The notes: a model not told the origin generated them from the sequence alone. A stretch of DNA of 64,000 nucleotides from Macrothele yani (GCA_039090855.1 CM076991.1:103366021-103430020), one strand, 5' to 3'; positions 43,715 through 55,539 are shown, counted from the stretch's first letter. Numbers and translations: made by a program.

Positions 43715-46138
43715 CGTTTGAACGCGCTAGATGCGTCGCTGACATAGGCTGAAAGAAAACTTTGCACCCACTAGCCTCGTCGCTCACACTGGGTAAGGAA
43801 AAGCTTTGCACGAGCTAGACGCGTCGCTGGCTTAAGGTTGAAACAAAGCTTTGCACGAGCTAGACGCGCCGCTGGCATAGGTTGAAACAAAGCTTTGCAC
43901 GAGCTAGACGCGCCGCTGGCATAATTTGAAACAAAGCTTTGAACCCAATAGACGCGTGTCACTGACATTGGATAAGGGAAAGCCTTGAACGCCCTAGACG
44001 CGCCGCTGACACTGTGTAAAGGAAAGCTTTGCACGCCTTAGACGCGTCGTTGACACTAGATAAAGGGAAGTTTTCCACGCCCTAGACACCTCACTCACAG
44101 TGGGTAAACGAAAGCTTTGCACGCGCTAGACGCGTCACTGACATTGGGTAAAGGAAAGCTTTTCACGCGCTAGACGTGTCGCTGACACTGGGTAAAGGAA
44201 AGCTTTTCCCGCGCTAGACATGTCGCTGACACTGGGTAAAGAAAAGCTTTGCATGCGCTAAACGTGTCGCTGACACTGAGTAAAGGAAAGCTTTGCATGC
44301 GCTAAACGTGTCGCTGACACTGGGTAAAGAAAAGCTTTACACGCGCTAGACGTGTCGCTGACACTGTGTAAAGGAAAGCTTTCCCCGCGCTAGACGTGTC
44401 GCTGACACTGGGTAAAGAAAAGCTTTGCACGCGATAAACGTGTCGCTGACACTGGGTAAAGCAAAGCTTTGCACGCGCTTGACGTTTCGCTGACACTGGG
44501 TAAAGGAAAGCTTTGCATGCGCTAAACGTGTCGCTGACACTGGGTAAAGGAAAGCTTTGCCCGCGCTAGACGTGTCGCTGACACTGGGTAAAGAAAAGCT
44601 TTGCATGCGCTAAACGTGTCGCTGACACTGGGTAAAGGAAAGCTTTTCACGCGGTAGACGTGTCGCTGACACTGGGTAAAGAAAAGCTTTGCATGCGCTA
44701 AACGTGTCGCTGACACTGGGTAAAGGAAAGCTTTGCCCGCGCTAGACGTGTCGCTGACACTGGGTAAAGAAAAGCTTTGCATGCGCTAAACGTGTCGCTG
44801 AAACTGGGTAAAGGAAAGCTTTGCCCGCGCTAGACGTGTCGCTGACACTGGGTAAAGAAAAGCTTTGCATGCGCTAAACGTGTCGCTGACACTGGGTAAA
44901 GGAAAGCTTTGCCCGCGCTAGACGTGTCGCTGACACTGGGTAAAGGAAAGCTTTTCACGCGCTAGACGTGTCGCTGACACTGGGTAAAAAAAGCTTTGCA
45001 TGCGCTAAACGTGTCGCTGACACTGGGTAAAGGAAAGCTTTGCCCGCGCTAGACGTGTCGCTGACACTGGGTAAAGGAAAGCTTTTCACGCGCTAGACGT
45101 GTCGCTGACACTGGGTAAAGGAAAGCTTTTCACGCGCTTGACGTGTCGCTGACACTGGGTAAAGAAAAGCTTTGCACGCGCTTGACGTGTTGCTGACACT
45201 GGGTAAAGGAAAGCTTTGCCCGCGCTAGACGTGTCGCTGACACTGGGTAAAGGAAAGCTTTTCACGCGCTTGACAAGTTGCTTACACTGGGTAAAGAAGA
45301 GCTTTGCACGCGCTAAACGTGTCGCGGACACTGGGTAAAGGAAAGCTTTGCACGCGCTTGATGTGTCACTGAGACTAGGTAAAGGAAAGCTTTGCGCGCG
45401 TTAGACGTGTCGCTGACACTGGGCAAAGGAAAGCTTTGCACGCGCTTGACGTGTCATTGACACTAGGTAAAGGAAAGCTTTGCGCGCGCTTAGACGTGTC
45501 GCTGACACTGGGTAAAGGAAAGCTTTGCACGGCCGCCTCGGTGGCGCAGTGGTCTAAGGCGTTGGCCTCTGATCATTCGTCCGTAAGGGGTCCGGGTTCG
45601 AATCCCGGTGAGGCATGGATGTTGTGTTTGTCTTACGGCACTGGCTCTCTCCCTTCCCTGGAACCAGTGACCCTAAATTAGGGACGGGCGACTGCTTATA
45701 GCCCATTGAGTTGCTCACGGTGGTCGTTAAACCTCCAATCAAAAAAAAAAAAAAAAAAAAAGCTTTGCACGCGCTTGACGTGTCACTGACACTAGGTAAA
45801 GGAAAGCTTTGCACGCGCTAGACATGTCGCTGACACTGGGTAAAGGAAAGCTTTGCACGCACTGGACGTGTCGCTGACACTGGGTAAAGGAAAGCTTTGC
45901 ACGCACTAGACGTGTCGCTGACACTGGTTAAAGGAAAGCTTTGTACGCGCTAGACATGTCGCTGACACTGGGTAAAGGAAAGCTTTGCACGCACTAGACG
46001 TGTCGCTGACACTGGGTAAAGGAAAGCTTTGCACGCACTAGACGTGTCGCTGACACTGGGTAAAGGAAAGCTTTGCACGCACTAGACGTGTCGCTGACAC
46101 TGGTTAAAGGAAAGCTTTGCACGCGCTAGACGAGTCGC
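43715..46138 (+). repeat. 44-bp satellite array (~50 units) with higher-order structure
   Basis: The unit gcgctagacgtgtcgctgac + actgggtaaaggaaagcttt + gcac is repeated head to tail with unit variants (gcatgcgctaaac, gcccgcgctagac, ttcacgcgctagac, gcacgcactagac). Between about 44480 and 45060 the variants alternate, giving an 88-bp dimer. Units left of 44100 are the most diverged and those at 45960-46130 nearly identical. Minus-strand open frames with FTQCQRHV and LPSVSDT words are translations of the satellite, not genes. Confidence 0.97.
45519..45771 (+). mobile_element. SINE family C inside the satellite, clear TSD
   Basis: Full copy (body 45532-45760) with A box tggcgcagtggtctaagg, B box gggttcgaatcccgg and a ~20-A tail. 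It is flanked by agctttgcacg (45521-45531 and 45761-45771), i.e. a target duplication of satellite sequence. Confidence 0.95.
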
Positions 46139-46140
46139 CG

Positions 46141-46735
46141 CCAACACTTAAAAGGTCAACTAATCGGAAAACACATCTTCAAATATCCTTATAAAACAAC
46201 CTGGCATGTTCGTTTAATAATCGAAATCAACATTTCCCAAGCTTTTTCTGTTTCCGTAGTTGACCACTTCGAAATTTTGCCAAAAGCCTGCACACCTCTA
46301 CAGAAATATCAATTTTTGGATATATGTCCCGTGAGTGCCTCTGCTTGCTGTATACAGCAAGCAAAATTATCGTATATTTCAGCGAGGTAAATAAGCAAGA
46401 TAGTGTTTTCTCCTAGTTATTACATAATGAGCAAGTGGCAAACTGACTTCTTCACAAACGCTCCCTGTGCCAACAAAACCTTACACTGCAAAAAAATAAG
46501 TGGTGCGAAATCACAGAAAATTTCTGAAAATAACGTTCACAAAAGTTTACGATTGATCTTAACGAATTTTTTGTTTTTAAAAGTTCACGTTTTTTTAACT
46601 TCCGTGCTTTCACAAATTTTCCGTAGTCAGTAAATCAGTTTACTTCAGAAAAAATCCGTTTCAGGTTTTTGCGTATTTACACAGAAATTTCGGAAAATCG
46701 AAGATGCTAACTGTTTCAGACTTTACATCCGAGAA
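46141..46735. other. no recognised feature
   Basis: AT-rich, no supported ORF. Confidence 0.4.
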
Positions 46736-46742
46736 TACTTTC

Positions 46743-46826
46743 GCGCCGGTGGTACTGGAACCGAGGTCGTTTGGGTTGGCTCAAGAGAAACCGTGCATCA
46801 TAACCACTGAGCCAGAAAGACTCACC
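46743..46826 (-). mobile_element. tRNA-like SINE relic
   Basis: Minus strand: ggtgagtctttctggctcag, tggttatgatgca (A-box type) and ggttccagtacc (B-box type). No tail or TSD. Confidence 0.6.
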
Positions 46827-47094
46827 GTCACGTTCAAGGCAAAACTCGAATTGCGCGATGATGATTTTTTTTTCGCCATTAACGCGAGTGATTTAGTCAT
46901 TTTATTTTCTGTTGGAACTTATTATTTTTTTTAATACTTTTGTAATAATTTATTTTTCTGTAGTAAGACATCACAAATTAAATATTTTTTTATAGTGATT
47001 TTTCGAAGCAACAGAATGCTATGGAACTTCAGATATTTTTAATCTGACAGTAACTTTCAATTACCTTTAAGAAAAGGTGAAATGTAGTGTCCCG

Positions 47095-47545
47095 CCCTAA
47101 TGGCGGAATTGTCTAAGCGATGGCTTCTGATCATTCGTTGCCGCCCCGGTGGCGCAGTGGTCTAAGGCGTTGGCCTCTGATCATTCATCCGAAGGGGTCC
47201 GGGTTCGAATCCCGGTGAGGCATGGATGTTGTGTTTGTCTTACGGCACTGGCTCTCTCCCTTCCCTGGAACCAGTGACCCTAAATTAGGGACGGGTGACT
47301 GCTTATAGCCCATTGAGTTGCTCACGGTGGTCGTTAAACCTCCAATAAAAAAAATAAAAAAAAATCATTGGTCAGAGATGGGTACAGGTTCAAATCCCGG
47401 TAAGGCATGGATGTTGTGTTTGTCTTACGACACTGGCTCTCTCCCTTCCCTGGAGTCAGTGACCATAAATTAGGGACATGCGACTGCTTATAGCCCATTG
47501 AGTTACTCACGGTGGTCGTTAGACCCTCAACCAAAAAGAAAAAAA
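47095..47545 (+). mobile_element. SINE family C interrupted by another family C copy
   Basis: Outer copy: head 47095-47140 (tggcggaattgtctaagcga) and remainder 47366-47545 (caggttcaaatcccgg ... gctcacggtggtcgtt). The inner full copy lies between. The sequence atcatt(c/g)gt on both sides of the inner copy is its imperfect target duplication. The outer copy is more diverged. Confidence 0.9.
47141..47365 (+). mobile_element. SINE family C, inner copy
   Basis: Full-length: gccgccccggtggcgcagtg head, B box gggttcgaatcccgg, conserved body, interrupted A tail (aaaaaaaataaaaaaaaa). It is the cleanest family C sequence in the window. Confidence 0.93.
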
Positions 47546-47549
47546 TGCA

Positions 47550-47998
47550 GTGTTCTGTAGCATTGCTTCACAAAAATTCTAAATATAAAATTTAATCTTT
47601 TTAGCAATATAGCTTTTGTCTTAAGGACTTCACAGACTGATATACAGACATAATACAGTCACCTTTACAATAATTTAAATACCCGGCTACTTAGGGTAAC
47701 ACAATACATGAGAGCTGGTGAAAAAAATGGCGAAGAGGAGAAGAAATATCCCATGCCCCAATAATCAAAATTCATGAGATCTGCTATCCACAATATCCTA
47801 TGTCGCTGCAGAAATTCAAAATAAGATAATTCGATAGATAATTAAAATTTGACAGTTAATCAAATCAAAGTTGGAAACGGGACAAAAATGTCAGACCCGG
47901 ACCTGGACGTTCCATAACTGGACCCTACCAGGACAAATCTGCAGTGAACTCTAAATTCGAAACTCAATTTATGTATATATACATATAAACGTAATTTA
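47550..47998. other. no recognised feature
   Basis: Unassigned AT-rich DNA between the SINE pair and a Tc1 element. Confidence 0.4.
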
Positions 47999-49208
47999 CA
48001 CTGAAGAGCAATTGAATTAGAGACCGCTGGCGATATGCAAATGTGGCACTGTGGGTGGCCCTGTAAACGGAAACGACATGACGTATGCAGCGATCCGACA
48101 ATATAAGAAGTGATGCGACGGGAATCAGTAAGAGTATGGGTAAGACGAAGGATCTAAGCACATTTGATCGTGGGCAAATTGTCGGGACCCGACGAATGGG
48201 TCACTCCATCTCGGAAGTCATGCAGGTACTGGGATTTTCACTAGCCACTGCGTCACGGGTGCACCGTGAGTACATCGAATCGGGTAAAAACATCCCTGCA
48301 AGGGGCAACTGCAGTGGACAACAGCGTGTGGATGAGCGGGGTCATCGTCGACTAGATCACATTGTAACAGCGGATAGACGGGCACCCGTGCAAGAAATCA
48401 CTCGGCAATTTAACGCTGGTGCACAAAAATGTGTAAGCAGCCACACCATCCAGAACCATCTCCTCGCTATATGGTACAGAAGCCATTGTTCCACGAGGGT
48501 ACCGCTGCTGACCGCACATCACAGGGTGCAAAGATTAGCATGGGCGCGGGAACATCGCCACTGGACCCTAGACATGTGGAAAAATGTTGTCTGGACGGAT
48601 GAGTCGAAATTCACGTTAGTACATGCATATGGCAGGATACGAGTACGGCGCAAACCACATGAAGCGATGGATCCTTCTTGTCAGCTGGATACTCTTCAAG
48701 CTGGTGGGGGTGGCATTCTTGTCTGGGGACTGTTTACGTGGACTGAAATGGGACCCCTGGTACGTGTAACATCGTCCCTCACAGATCAACGTTACCGGGA
48801 TATCCTGGACGACCATTTGCTCCCGTTTGTGCGTCTTCAACATCCCACTGGGGATCTCATCCTGCAACAAGACAATGCACCGTGCCATCGTTCCCGAATT
48901 ATATACGAATGGTTGGATGAACACTCCACCGACGTAACCTCGCTTCCTTGGCCAGCTAGGTCACCTGACCTCAATCCCATCGAGCACATCTGGGATGCCA
49001 TCGAGAGAGATGTTCGAGGCTCTGACCCTTCTCCATCAAATCTTCGTGAACTGTGGGAGCTTGTTCAGGGGTCGTGGATCGGTATGGCTTCCCAACGCTT
49101 CCGGTGTCTTGTCCGGTCCATGCCGAGGCGAATCGCCGACGTCATCAGGGCGAAAGGTGGTGCTACACGTTATTAGACAGGTATATCTAATTCAGTTGCT
49201 CTTCAGTG
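47999..49208 (+). mobile_element. Tc1-like DNA transposon (structurally complete)
   Basis: 1,210 bp with TA on both sides (47997-98, 49209-10). TIRs start cactgaagagcaa and match at 22 of the first 23 bases (a T/C difference at position 14). One uninterrupted transposase ORF fills the interior. Same family as the decayed copy at 13940-15160. Confidence 0.96.
48085..49176 (+). CDS. Tc1-family transposase (DD36E spacing), uninterrupted
   Basis: The 363-codon ORF is open from 48085. The more likely start is the Met at 48136 (MGKTKDLS...), because the decayed sister copy has the same Met context and it gives 346 residues, normal for Tc1. Numbered from there: N-terminal bipartite helix-turn-helix ~8-115 (FDRGQIVGTRRMGHSISEV; then DRRAPVQEITRQF, VSSHTIQNHL); catalytic Asp155 (WTDESKF), Asp246 (LQQDNAPCH), Glu283 (LNPIEHIWD). 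There are 36 residues between the last two, where classical Tc1 has 34. It ends RIADVIRAKGGATRY. It binds the TIRs and performs TA-directed cut and paste. It is the only full transposase in the window. Activity cannot be judged from sequence. Confidence 0.95.
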   Translation: MQRSDNIRSDATGISKSMGKTKDLSTFDRGQIVGTRRMGHSISEVMQVLGFSLATASRVHREYIESGKNIPARGNCSGQQRVDERGHRRLDHIVTADRRAPVQEITRQFNAGAQKCVSSHTIQNHLLAIWYRSHCSTRVPLLTAHHRVQRLAWAREHRHWTLDMWKNVVWTDESKFTLVHAYGRIRVRRKPHEAMDPSCQLDTLQAGGGGILVWGLFTWTEMGPLVRVTSSLTDQRYRDILDDHLLPFVRLQHPTGDLILQQDNAPCHRSRIIYEWLDEHSTDVTSLPWPARSPDLNPIEHIWDAIERDVRGSDPSPSNLRELWELVQGSWIGMASQRFRCLVRSMPRRIADVIRAKGGATRY

Positions 49209-49210
49209 TA

Positions 49211-52012
49211 CATATTCATCCTAACAACTGCTTGATATTTAATAACTGAACTCTTTTTTTAATAATAAAATTTGGTTACTTGCTAAATTTTAGTGCTATT
49301 TTAGTGCCACTATTTTGCGTAATCCAGAAATAATGGCTGACTATGACAGTGACCTTGGAGTATATTACAAATATTAAACATTATTTACGATTACACAAAT
49401 GTATTTTTTTAAATGCGTTTGGATTGTTCACTCCTTCCACGCTTTGATGGAAGTGCTCATACTTTCATATGGTTCGTTAGATTTTTGGTTTCATAATCTT
49501 TTGTTACACCGTCGACATCTTTGTAATTATACACTTTCCACATTTTGAACAACAAGCAAAACCAAACAACACAGAATTATTCACCGGTTCCTTAATGAGA
49601 CGAAACAATTTCCAGCATTCACTCTTCCCCTAGTGGTTTTCAACAAGCACATATTTGTTGGCCTCGACGCTTTTCTCAACTTCCTTAATATTAAATCCAT
49701 CCATATTAACAAACAAGGAGTTGATTTCGACATGACATGTCATGAGAACGGGATGTTAGCACATCAATCTATACCCTCTGAATGCTCAATGTAAAAGATG
49801 CAATGTGAAAAGTAACTCTTAGTCTTACAATGAACTTCTCACGGAGAGAGTGAATCAGCTAAGAAGCAGGCGAATGGCGTTTGCTTGTACCTTGCCCTGG
49901 ACAGTAGCACTGTAAAAGAGCGCAAAGGAAATATCTTTTTACGATATGGTGTCGGTGTATATGACGTCGGTCGGTGGAAATCTTCGTTGCTTTAAGAAAG
50001 AGACGACAATATTTTTGCATGGCAAATCATTATTCACTCTGTGGGCCCCAGTATCGGCTAGAGAACTCCACAACGCGCATTTTTCTTTGGAATATATTTT
50101 TCTCTTTTCAAAAATAAAACTGGAATAAAATCGGATCAAAATCGGGTCTGGAACACCTTGACCCGACCGTTAGACCCGCAAGAAATTGTCGACCCGTTGA
50201 CCCATTTCCATCTCTGAATCAAACCTCAAGTATTCCCGCAAATCACTCTATTACGGGAAACTTTTCATAATAACTATACGGGAATATCCCATTAATATAC
50301 GAAAGGAATTGCTGAAAGGTTTTTGAAAATTCGGAATTTTTCGTTAACAGATCTTAAAAAGGGGCAATTAAGAAAGAAATTGCGGAAAAGATTCAATGAA
50401 TTAAAAACTTTCCTGGCGGACGAAATATCCGAGAAATTTATTTCATGGAAAATATTGTATCAGAAATATGCTTCGTTAATTCACGAAAGGAATCACGAAT
50501 TGAATTCACATTCGTGAATTTCAGAAAAGTTTTTTACATTCTAGGAAAGCAAGTTCGAAACTTGCTTGTCATGACCGATCTTTTACATATATGTTTATTT
50601 GGTTTGAATTCAATAATTTCACGCATAAACTTGTATCCTGAGCACATTTGCTCTTATCCTGAAGGAAAGAGATTATGTTCACTGTCACTTGATGGAAAAT
50701 GTCAGCTTTCATACGATTAATGAGGGAAGAGGACTATTGTGACTGTTTTATTTCTTTGGAGACACCTACGTAATCATGGACGACTTCTGAACTTCCCATA
50801 GTACTTCATCAGCATACGTTGACCAGCGGTAAGCTAGGCATGGTCTCGCTGACAGCCATAAAGGGCACTAATGGTTTGTGGTCTACATTTCGCGTTGCGT
50901 CAATTTATCACGTACGAAATTCATTGCCAACGCCGATTCCTCGCTTTCCCAACCTTTAGTTAGACACAAATGGTACACAGAAAACCATCTCTTTGGTTAA
51001 AACATAGTATAACTATACTAGTAATCCGAATTTTTAGCCGTAGGATTGAGATCAGAGTTTTCAAGCTTTCGCTTGAAAACGGTGGCTTTCTCCAGGAAGG
51101 AACTGCAAACTGAATAATAGAACACTTCAACAATTTGAACAAGGTGACTAGACTAGACAATACATGAATAGATGCGGAATGTAATTATTCATTCCAAGAA
51201 ACGAGGCGCAATGTTGGTTGGGCATGCGGTACCGTAGAATTACAAACAACGTTATCTGAAGAACTGCTTCCGAATTCGTGGCAGTTCTAGAGAAACGCAA
51301 CCATTGCAAGCTTCACTGTTGGTAATGACCTCTGCAGTAGATTTAAGGATAAAGTAGGTAGCTAATTTTTTTACATCATCCCACATAGGATCAGTGGACT
51401 TCCCTGGATAGGGCAGAGTTTACTTTTCTGTCCCTTGTGTCTCTCTCATGTTCTTTGATTCTAATTCAAAATGAAAGATTAGACATTTTGATATAACATC
51501 ACTTGGAGCCATCCCGATATTGTAGTGGGATGGCATTAACACACACCTCGTTGAAAAGGGGAGGTTTGTTAATATTTTTTGTGACGTATATTCTAAAACA
51601 ACTTTCATTTTCAGTTCCTTTTCCTATGTAAATTTGAGTTTGTTCTCCGTTATACTTCCAAACTCAACGTGACATCTTCCCTCCCACAAGGATGAGGTTG
51701 GCAACACATTTGAGGTCAGAGAGAAAGTGACGTATGAATGTGATAAGAACGACAGATAAAAAGGACGATACAATAGTTGCTCATGGGCATGTGTTAGGGT
51801 GTATAGACGTTCGATCGCTAAGATAAATGTGAAGTTTACCTGCTGTGTTACATTTTGGATCTACCGAAGTAGTGCTAGACCAATAACAAGTTATCGTAAG
51901 TTAACTTTTGTTTTATGTTTCGTCTGGTCGTAAACTATTGCATCATATTCTTACTTAATGGTTTTAGACTAAGAGTAACGCCAATCTTGCTCACGAAAAG
52001 AGGCTTACGTTA
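49211..52012. other. no recognised feature
   Basis: 2.8 kb without a supportable gene. 50290-50530 shows worn repetition (gaaattg, aattcgtgaa words). Short ORFs here have no recognisable motifs. Confidence 0.45.
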
Positions 52013-52014
52013 TA

Positions 52015-53211
52015 CACTGAGTGGCCTCTTTATTATGACCACCTGATAGTTTTAAGCAAATGAACTATGCCTGCACGCTGTTGCCGCCAGAGGGCGAGGA
52101 TAGTACAAAAAGCGAAAGCTTAGTAGTAGAAGTGATTTCTGGGTGACGAGATGGGTAAAAAATGCGATTTGACGGACTTTCAACGTGGGATGATTGTAGG
52201 AACTCGGAGCCATGTAGCGAATATCACCAAAACCGCAGCATTCGTGAAATGTTCCAGAGCAGATGTTGTTAAAGTGATTAAAGACTGGACTGTCAGCCAA
52301 AAAACTAGGTCTCTACGTGCAACGTGTGGTCGTCATCGACTAGTGACTGCTCGGTCGGAACGGAGAGTGTCCAGACCCGTAACAGACAACAGAAGGGCAA
52401 CAGTGCAGCAAAAAACAGACCATCTTAATCAAGGATCCGCTCAAATGATCTCTGCACGCACTGTTCGCCGTACACTGCATCCGATGGGATATGGCAGCCG
52501 AAGGCATGTTCGAACACCTTTGCTGTCTGCAGTTAACAAGAGAAAACGTCTCCAATTCGTACTATGTAAATTGATTGGGCATTCGATAATTGGAAACAAA
52601 TTATGTGGTCCGATGAATCACGTTTTCAGTTGCACCATGCCGATGGCCGAGTGTGAATTTGACGGAAACAGCACGAAAGCATGGGCCCCAAATGTATTGC
52701 TACAACCTTTCAAGCTGGTGGAGGCAACGTTATGGTTTGGGGAATGTTTTCCTGGCCAGTTTTGGGCCATTTAATTCGTGTCTGACTGGCACAAAATATC
52801 TAAACATCGTTGCGGACCAAGTGCATTCTGTCATGTGGATGGTTTATCCCAATGGCGATGGCTACTTTCAACAAGATAATGCGTCCTTCCATAGTGCTCA
52901 TATTGTACAGGATTGGTTTCAGGAACATGCCAGTGGGTTTATTTTGCTTAAGTGGCCCCAAAATCTCCAGATCTCAAGCCCATTGAGAATTTGTGGGATG
53001 AAATTGAACGAGCCATCAGACAGCTGGATCCACAACCCTGCAGTCGCACACTCCTGGAAAGGGCTATTCATCAAGCATGGTCTCAGATTCTACAAACCAC
53101 CTATAAACATCTCGTGGAGTCCATGCCACGAAGAATCGACGCAGTATTAAAGGCAAAAGGTGGCCCAACAAAGTACTGAGTGGGTGGTCATAATAAAGTG
53201 GCCACTCAGTG
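52015..53211 (+). mobile_element. Tc1-like element, frameshifted transposase
   Basis: 1,197 bp, TA flanks, TIRs cactgagtggcc(t/a)ctttat followed by tatgaccacc, one mismatch in 29. The interior encodes a Tc1-type transposase in several frames (next entry). Confidence 0.95.
52151..53179 (+). pseudogene. Tc1-family transposase, at least two frameshifts
   Basis: Frame 52151-52560 has the start MGKKCDLTDFQRGMIVGTRS and HTH region to RTPLLSAVNKRKRLQF. The next part (WKQIMWSDESRFQLHH-like, near 52590-52640) is in another frame. 52830-52950 holds DGYFQQDNASFHSAH, and 52952-53179 holds PKSPDLKPIENLWDEIERA to the end (AKGGPTKY). All three catalytic residues can be found, but no single frame joins them. 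A Tc1-like family distinct from the 48-kb element, judged by TIR and protein. Confidence 0.9.
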
Positions 53212-53312
53212 TATTCTCTTAAGCATGGTATATGGAGATGCCGGAGACCTTATTCCGACACCGAATTTGATTCTCCTGAGCGCTTTCTTGAGTTGATAAG
53301 AAACATTTTGAA

Positions 53313-53512
53313 TGCCCGCCCCGGTGGCGCAAGCGCTGTCTTATGGCCATTCGTCCGAGATGGTTCCGGGTTCGTATCCCCCGGTGATGCACGGATGTTG
53401 TGTTTGTCTTACGCCACTAGCTCCCTCCCTTCCCTGGAACCAGTGGCCCTAAATTAGGAACGGGAGACTGTTTATAACCCATCTGAGTTGCTCACGGTGG
53501 TCGTTAAACCCC

Positions 53513-53550
<38 letters not shown>
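53313..53550 (+). mobile_element. SINE family C (diverged) ending in (CA)n
   Basis: gcccgccccggtggcgcaag head with the A-box region shortened, gttccgggttcgtatccccc B box, then the family body (atgttgtgtttgtcttacg ... gctcacggtggtcgtt). The tail is (ac)n at 53516-53550 rather than poly(A). Confidence 0.88.
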
Positions 53551-53552
<2 letters not shown>

Positions 53553-53599
53553 TGTTGTATGTAAGAAATAGAGCCCAGATAGCATAGTTGCTGCATAGG

Positions 53600-54050
53600 T
53601 CAGATCATTTCGTATGTAGAGGATTTTAGGAAGGGAGTGTCTGATCCCGTCTGTTGTCTCCTTGTCTATACTTCGTATTCAAGTATTTTTTTAAACTTGA
53701 TGGTTTTAACCATGAGGATTATGATTCATATACTTTTTTTTTTGTTATATATAGTTCTAGCTTCTAGGGAGAGTAAAGTTGTTGTTTTTTACAGGCAAGA
53801 TATCCAAATTTATAAATCTTTACTTGGAATTTTTTTTTATTTGATAGCTGGAATTGTTAACTGAACTTTTCATTTCTTTCTTTCTTTAAACGATGTGAAG
53901 TTTTACTGTTAACAGTACGTTTCTGAACGATGATGAAACTGTATGTCTCCTTGCCTGTACTTCGTATTCAAGTATTTTTTTTAAACTTGATGGTTTTAAC
54001 CATGAAGATTATGATTCATATACTTTTTTTTTGTTATATATACGCTTTCT
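53600..54050 (+). repeat. ~105-bp direct duplication
   Basis: Text at 53651-53758 (tgtctccttg, cttcgtattcaagtattttt, aacttgatggttttaacca, gattatgattcatatac) recurs at 53946-54049, 295 bp apart. The stretch just before (53612-53643) matches the 3' part of SINE family A at 3324-3353. Confidence 0.88.
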
Positions 54051-54174
54051 GAGGATCCAGTCTGAAAATGTCGACTTGGTGTTTAACAGATGGGATGGCG
54101 ATCAAAATGTTTTCTATGTATTTCTAAACCTATTATGATAATAAACATTTTCTTTAAGCGGTACAAATTATTTT

Positions 54175-54395
54175 TTGTTTGTTTGGAGGTTTAACGACCA
54201 CCGTGAGCAACTCGATGGGCTATAAGCAGTCGCCCGAGCCTAACTTAGGGCCACTGGTTCCAGGGAAGGTAGAGAGCCAGTGCCGTAAGACACAAACACA
54301 ACATTTATATCCCACCGGATTTGAACCCCGACTGGTATCGGCCAAATGGGCAGCAGCCAGCGTTTAAACAACTACACCACATGAGCGGCATTTGC
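54175..54395 (-). mobile_element. SINE family C, minus strand
   Basis: Reverse complement carries gctcacggtggtcgttaaac at the 3' side, the family body, and a degenerate head (ggttcaaatccgg B box; gtggtgtagttgtttaaacg in the A-box region). Poly(A) is not retained. Confidence 0.82.
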
Positions 54396-55462
54396 TTCAA
54401 CGATATATTAATCTCAAATAGGATTTTTTTCGAAATATCAGATAACCTTTATCATGAACTGTTTGATCCATATGTCATATAATTCCCTGGCTCACTATTT
54501 TCTCGCTAAAGATCATCTTAGTAAATCTGAACTTCGAACTCTTCTTGCACTTCTAAGAATCCGATCTCAAAAGTTATTTTTTGTATCCAATTGCTTCAAC
54601 TATGAACATAGTTTTCAATATTTTCTCCATATTTTCTGGTTCAACATTTTGTCGCTACCTGCGCAAGGTATTCCTCAGTTTGCCAATTTTTTAACATTTG
54701 CAGATCGAACTGAAAAACTTCTTCTTGAAGTGGTTTGTTCTATAACAACGATCAATTACTTCAGTTTTTCCACATGCTGTATTTTCCCACAAGGAAACAT
54801 AAGAATGTATTCGAATATTACACTTTATTTGGTCTTTCTGAAGTCATATTTTCAAAATTAAATATATACCTTTGTTACTACGACATGATTTACCTTGCAT
54901 TTTGTGTCTTTTTTAAGGCAAAATTTTCCAATTCGATGACAAAAAAAGATTGACTTTCTTTTAATTTGAGGAATACGAAAGAAATGCTGATTACATCCGA
55001 TAACTTGGCGTCATTAATTTTTATTTGTTGTTGTTCTAGGTAGTCGACTGAAAATATGTCAAACAAAATTATTACTAAATCTTTTTTTTTTTTAAGAAAA
55101 AACAAACAAACCTCGAGGATAGTGTAAGTACTTGCTTTTTAAGAGCTGATTTTGTTTACGAACTTATGCATACGTAATGAAGTCATTAAAGATCAAGCAC
55201 GTTTATGATTTGTGATGAATAAGCAATGCTGAGAAATGTAATTAAAATCAAGAAGAAATTAGTGTCCAGATGCCATTTATTATTAAAATTGGATAATAAT
55301 TCACCATTCGAATCTAATATTTTCTGTTCATTTTTTATGGAATTTTATTTTCTCTCTCTTTACTTTCCATTTACTATTATTATTATTTTACCGTTGTCAT
55401 TTGCTGCTTCGCATCTAATTCAATATTTGTAATGTTTTAATGAGATGCTGGACGTTAATGTC

Positions 55463-55464
<2 letters not shown>
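54396..55464. other. no recognised feature
   Basis: Strongly AT-rich. A 135-codon open frame (54454-54861) has no recognisable motif and reads like unselected AT-rich sequence. Confidence 0.4.

Positions 55465-55538
<74 letters not shown>
55465..55538. repeat. (GA)n microsatellite
   Basis: 74 bp of pure GA. Confidence 0.99.

Positions 55539-55539
<1 letters not shown>

Noticed and set aside
44302..45331. Repeat proteins (FTQCQRHV, LPSVSDT words) on the minus strand
   Set aside because: Translations of the 44-bp satellite in several frames; copies differ in frame and no start or flanking gene structure exists.
43715..46138. CRISPR-like array
   Set aside because: Units are contiguous and have no unique spacers. 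It is eukaryotic satellite DNA.
49946..50720. Short ORFs of 60-90 codons on both strands
   Set aside because: No motif, no conserved start context and worn repetitive wording; expected by chance in this composition.
54454..54861. 135-codon ORF as a host gene
   Set aside because: Phe/Leu-rich composition expected from AT-rich noncoding DNA; no motif and no neighbouring exon.
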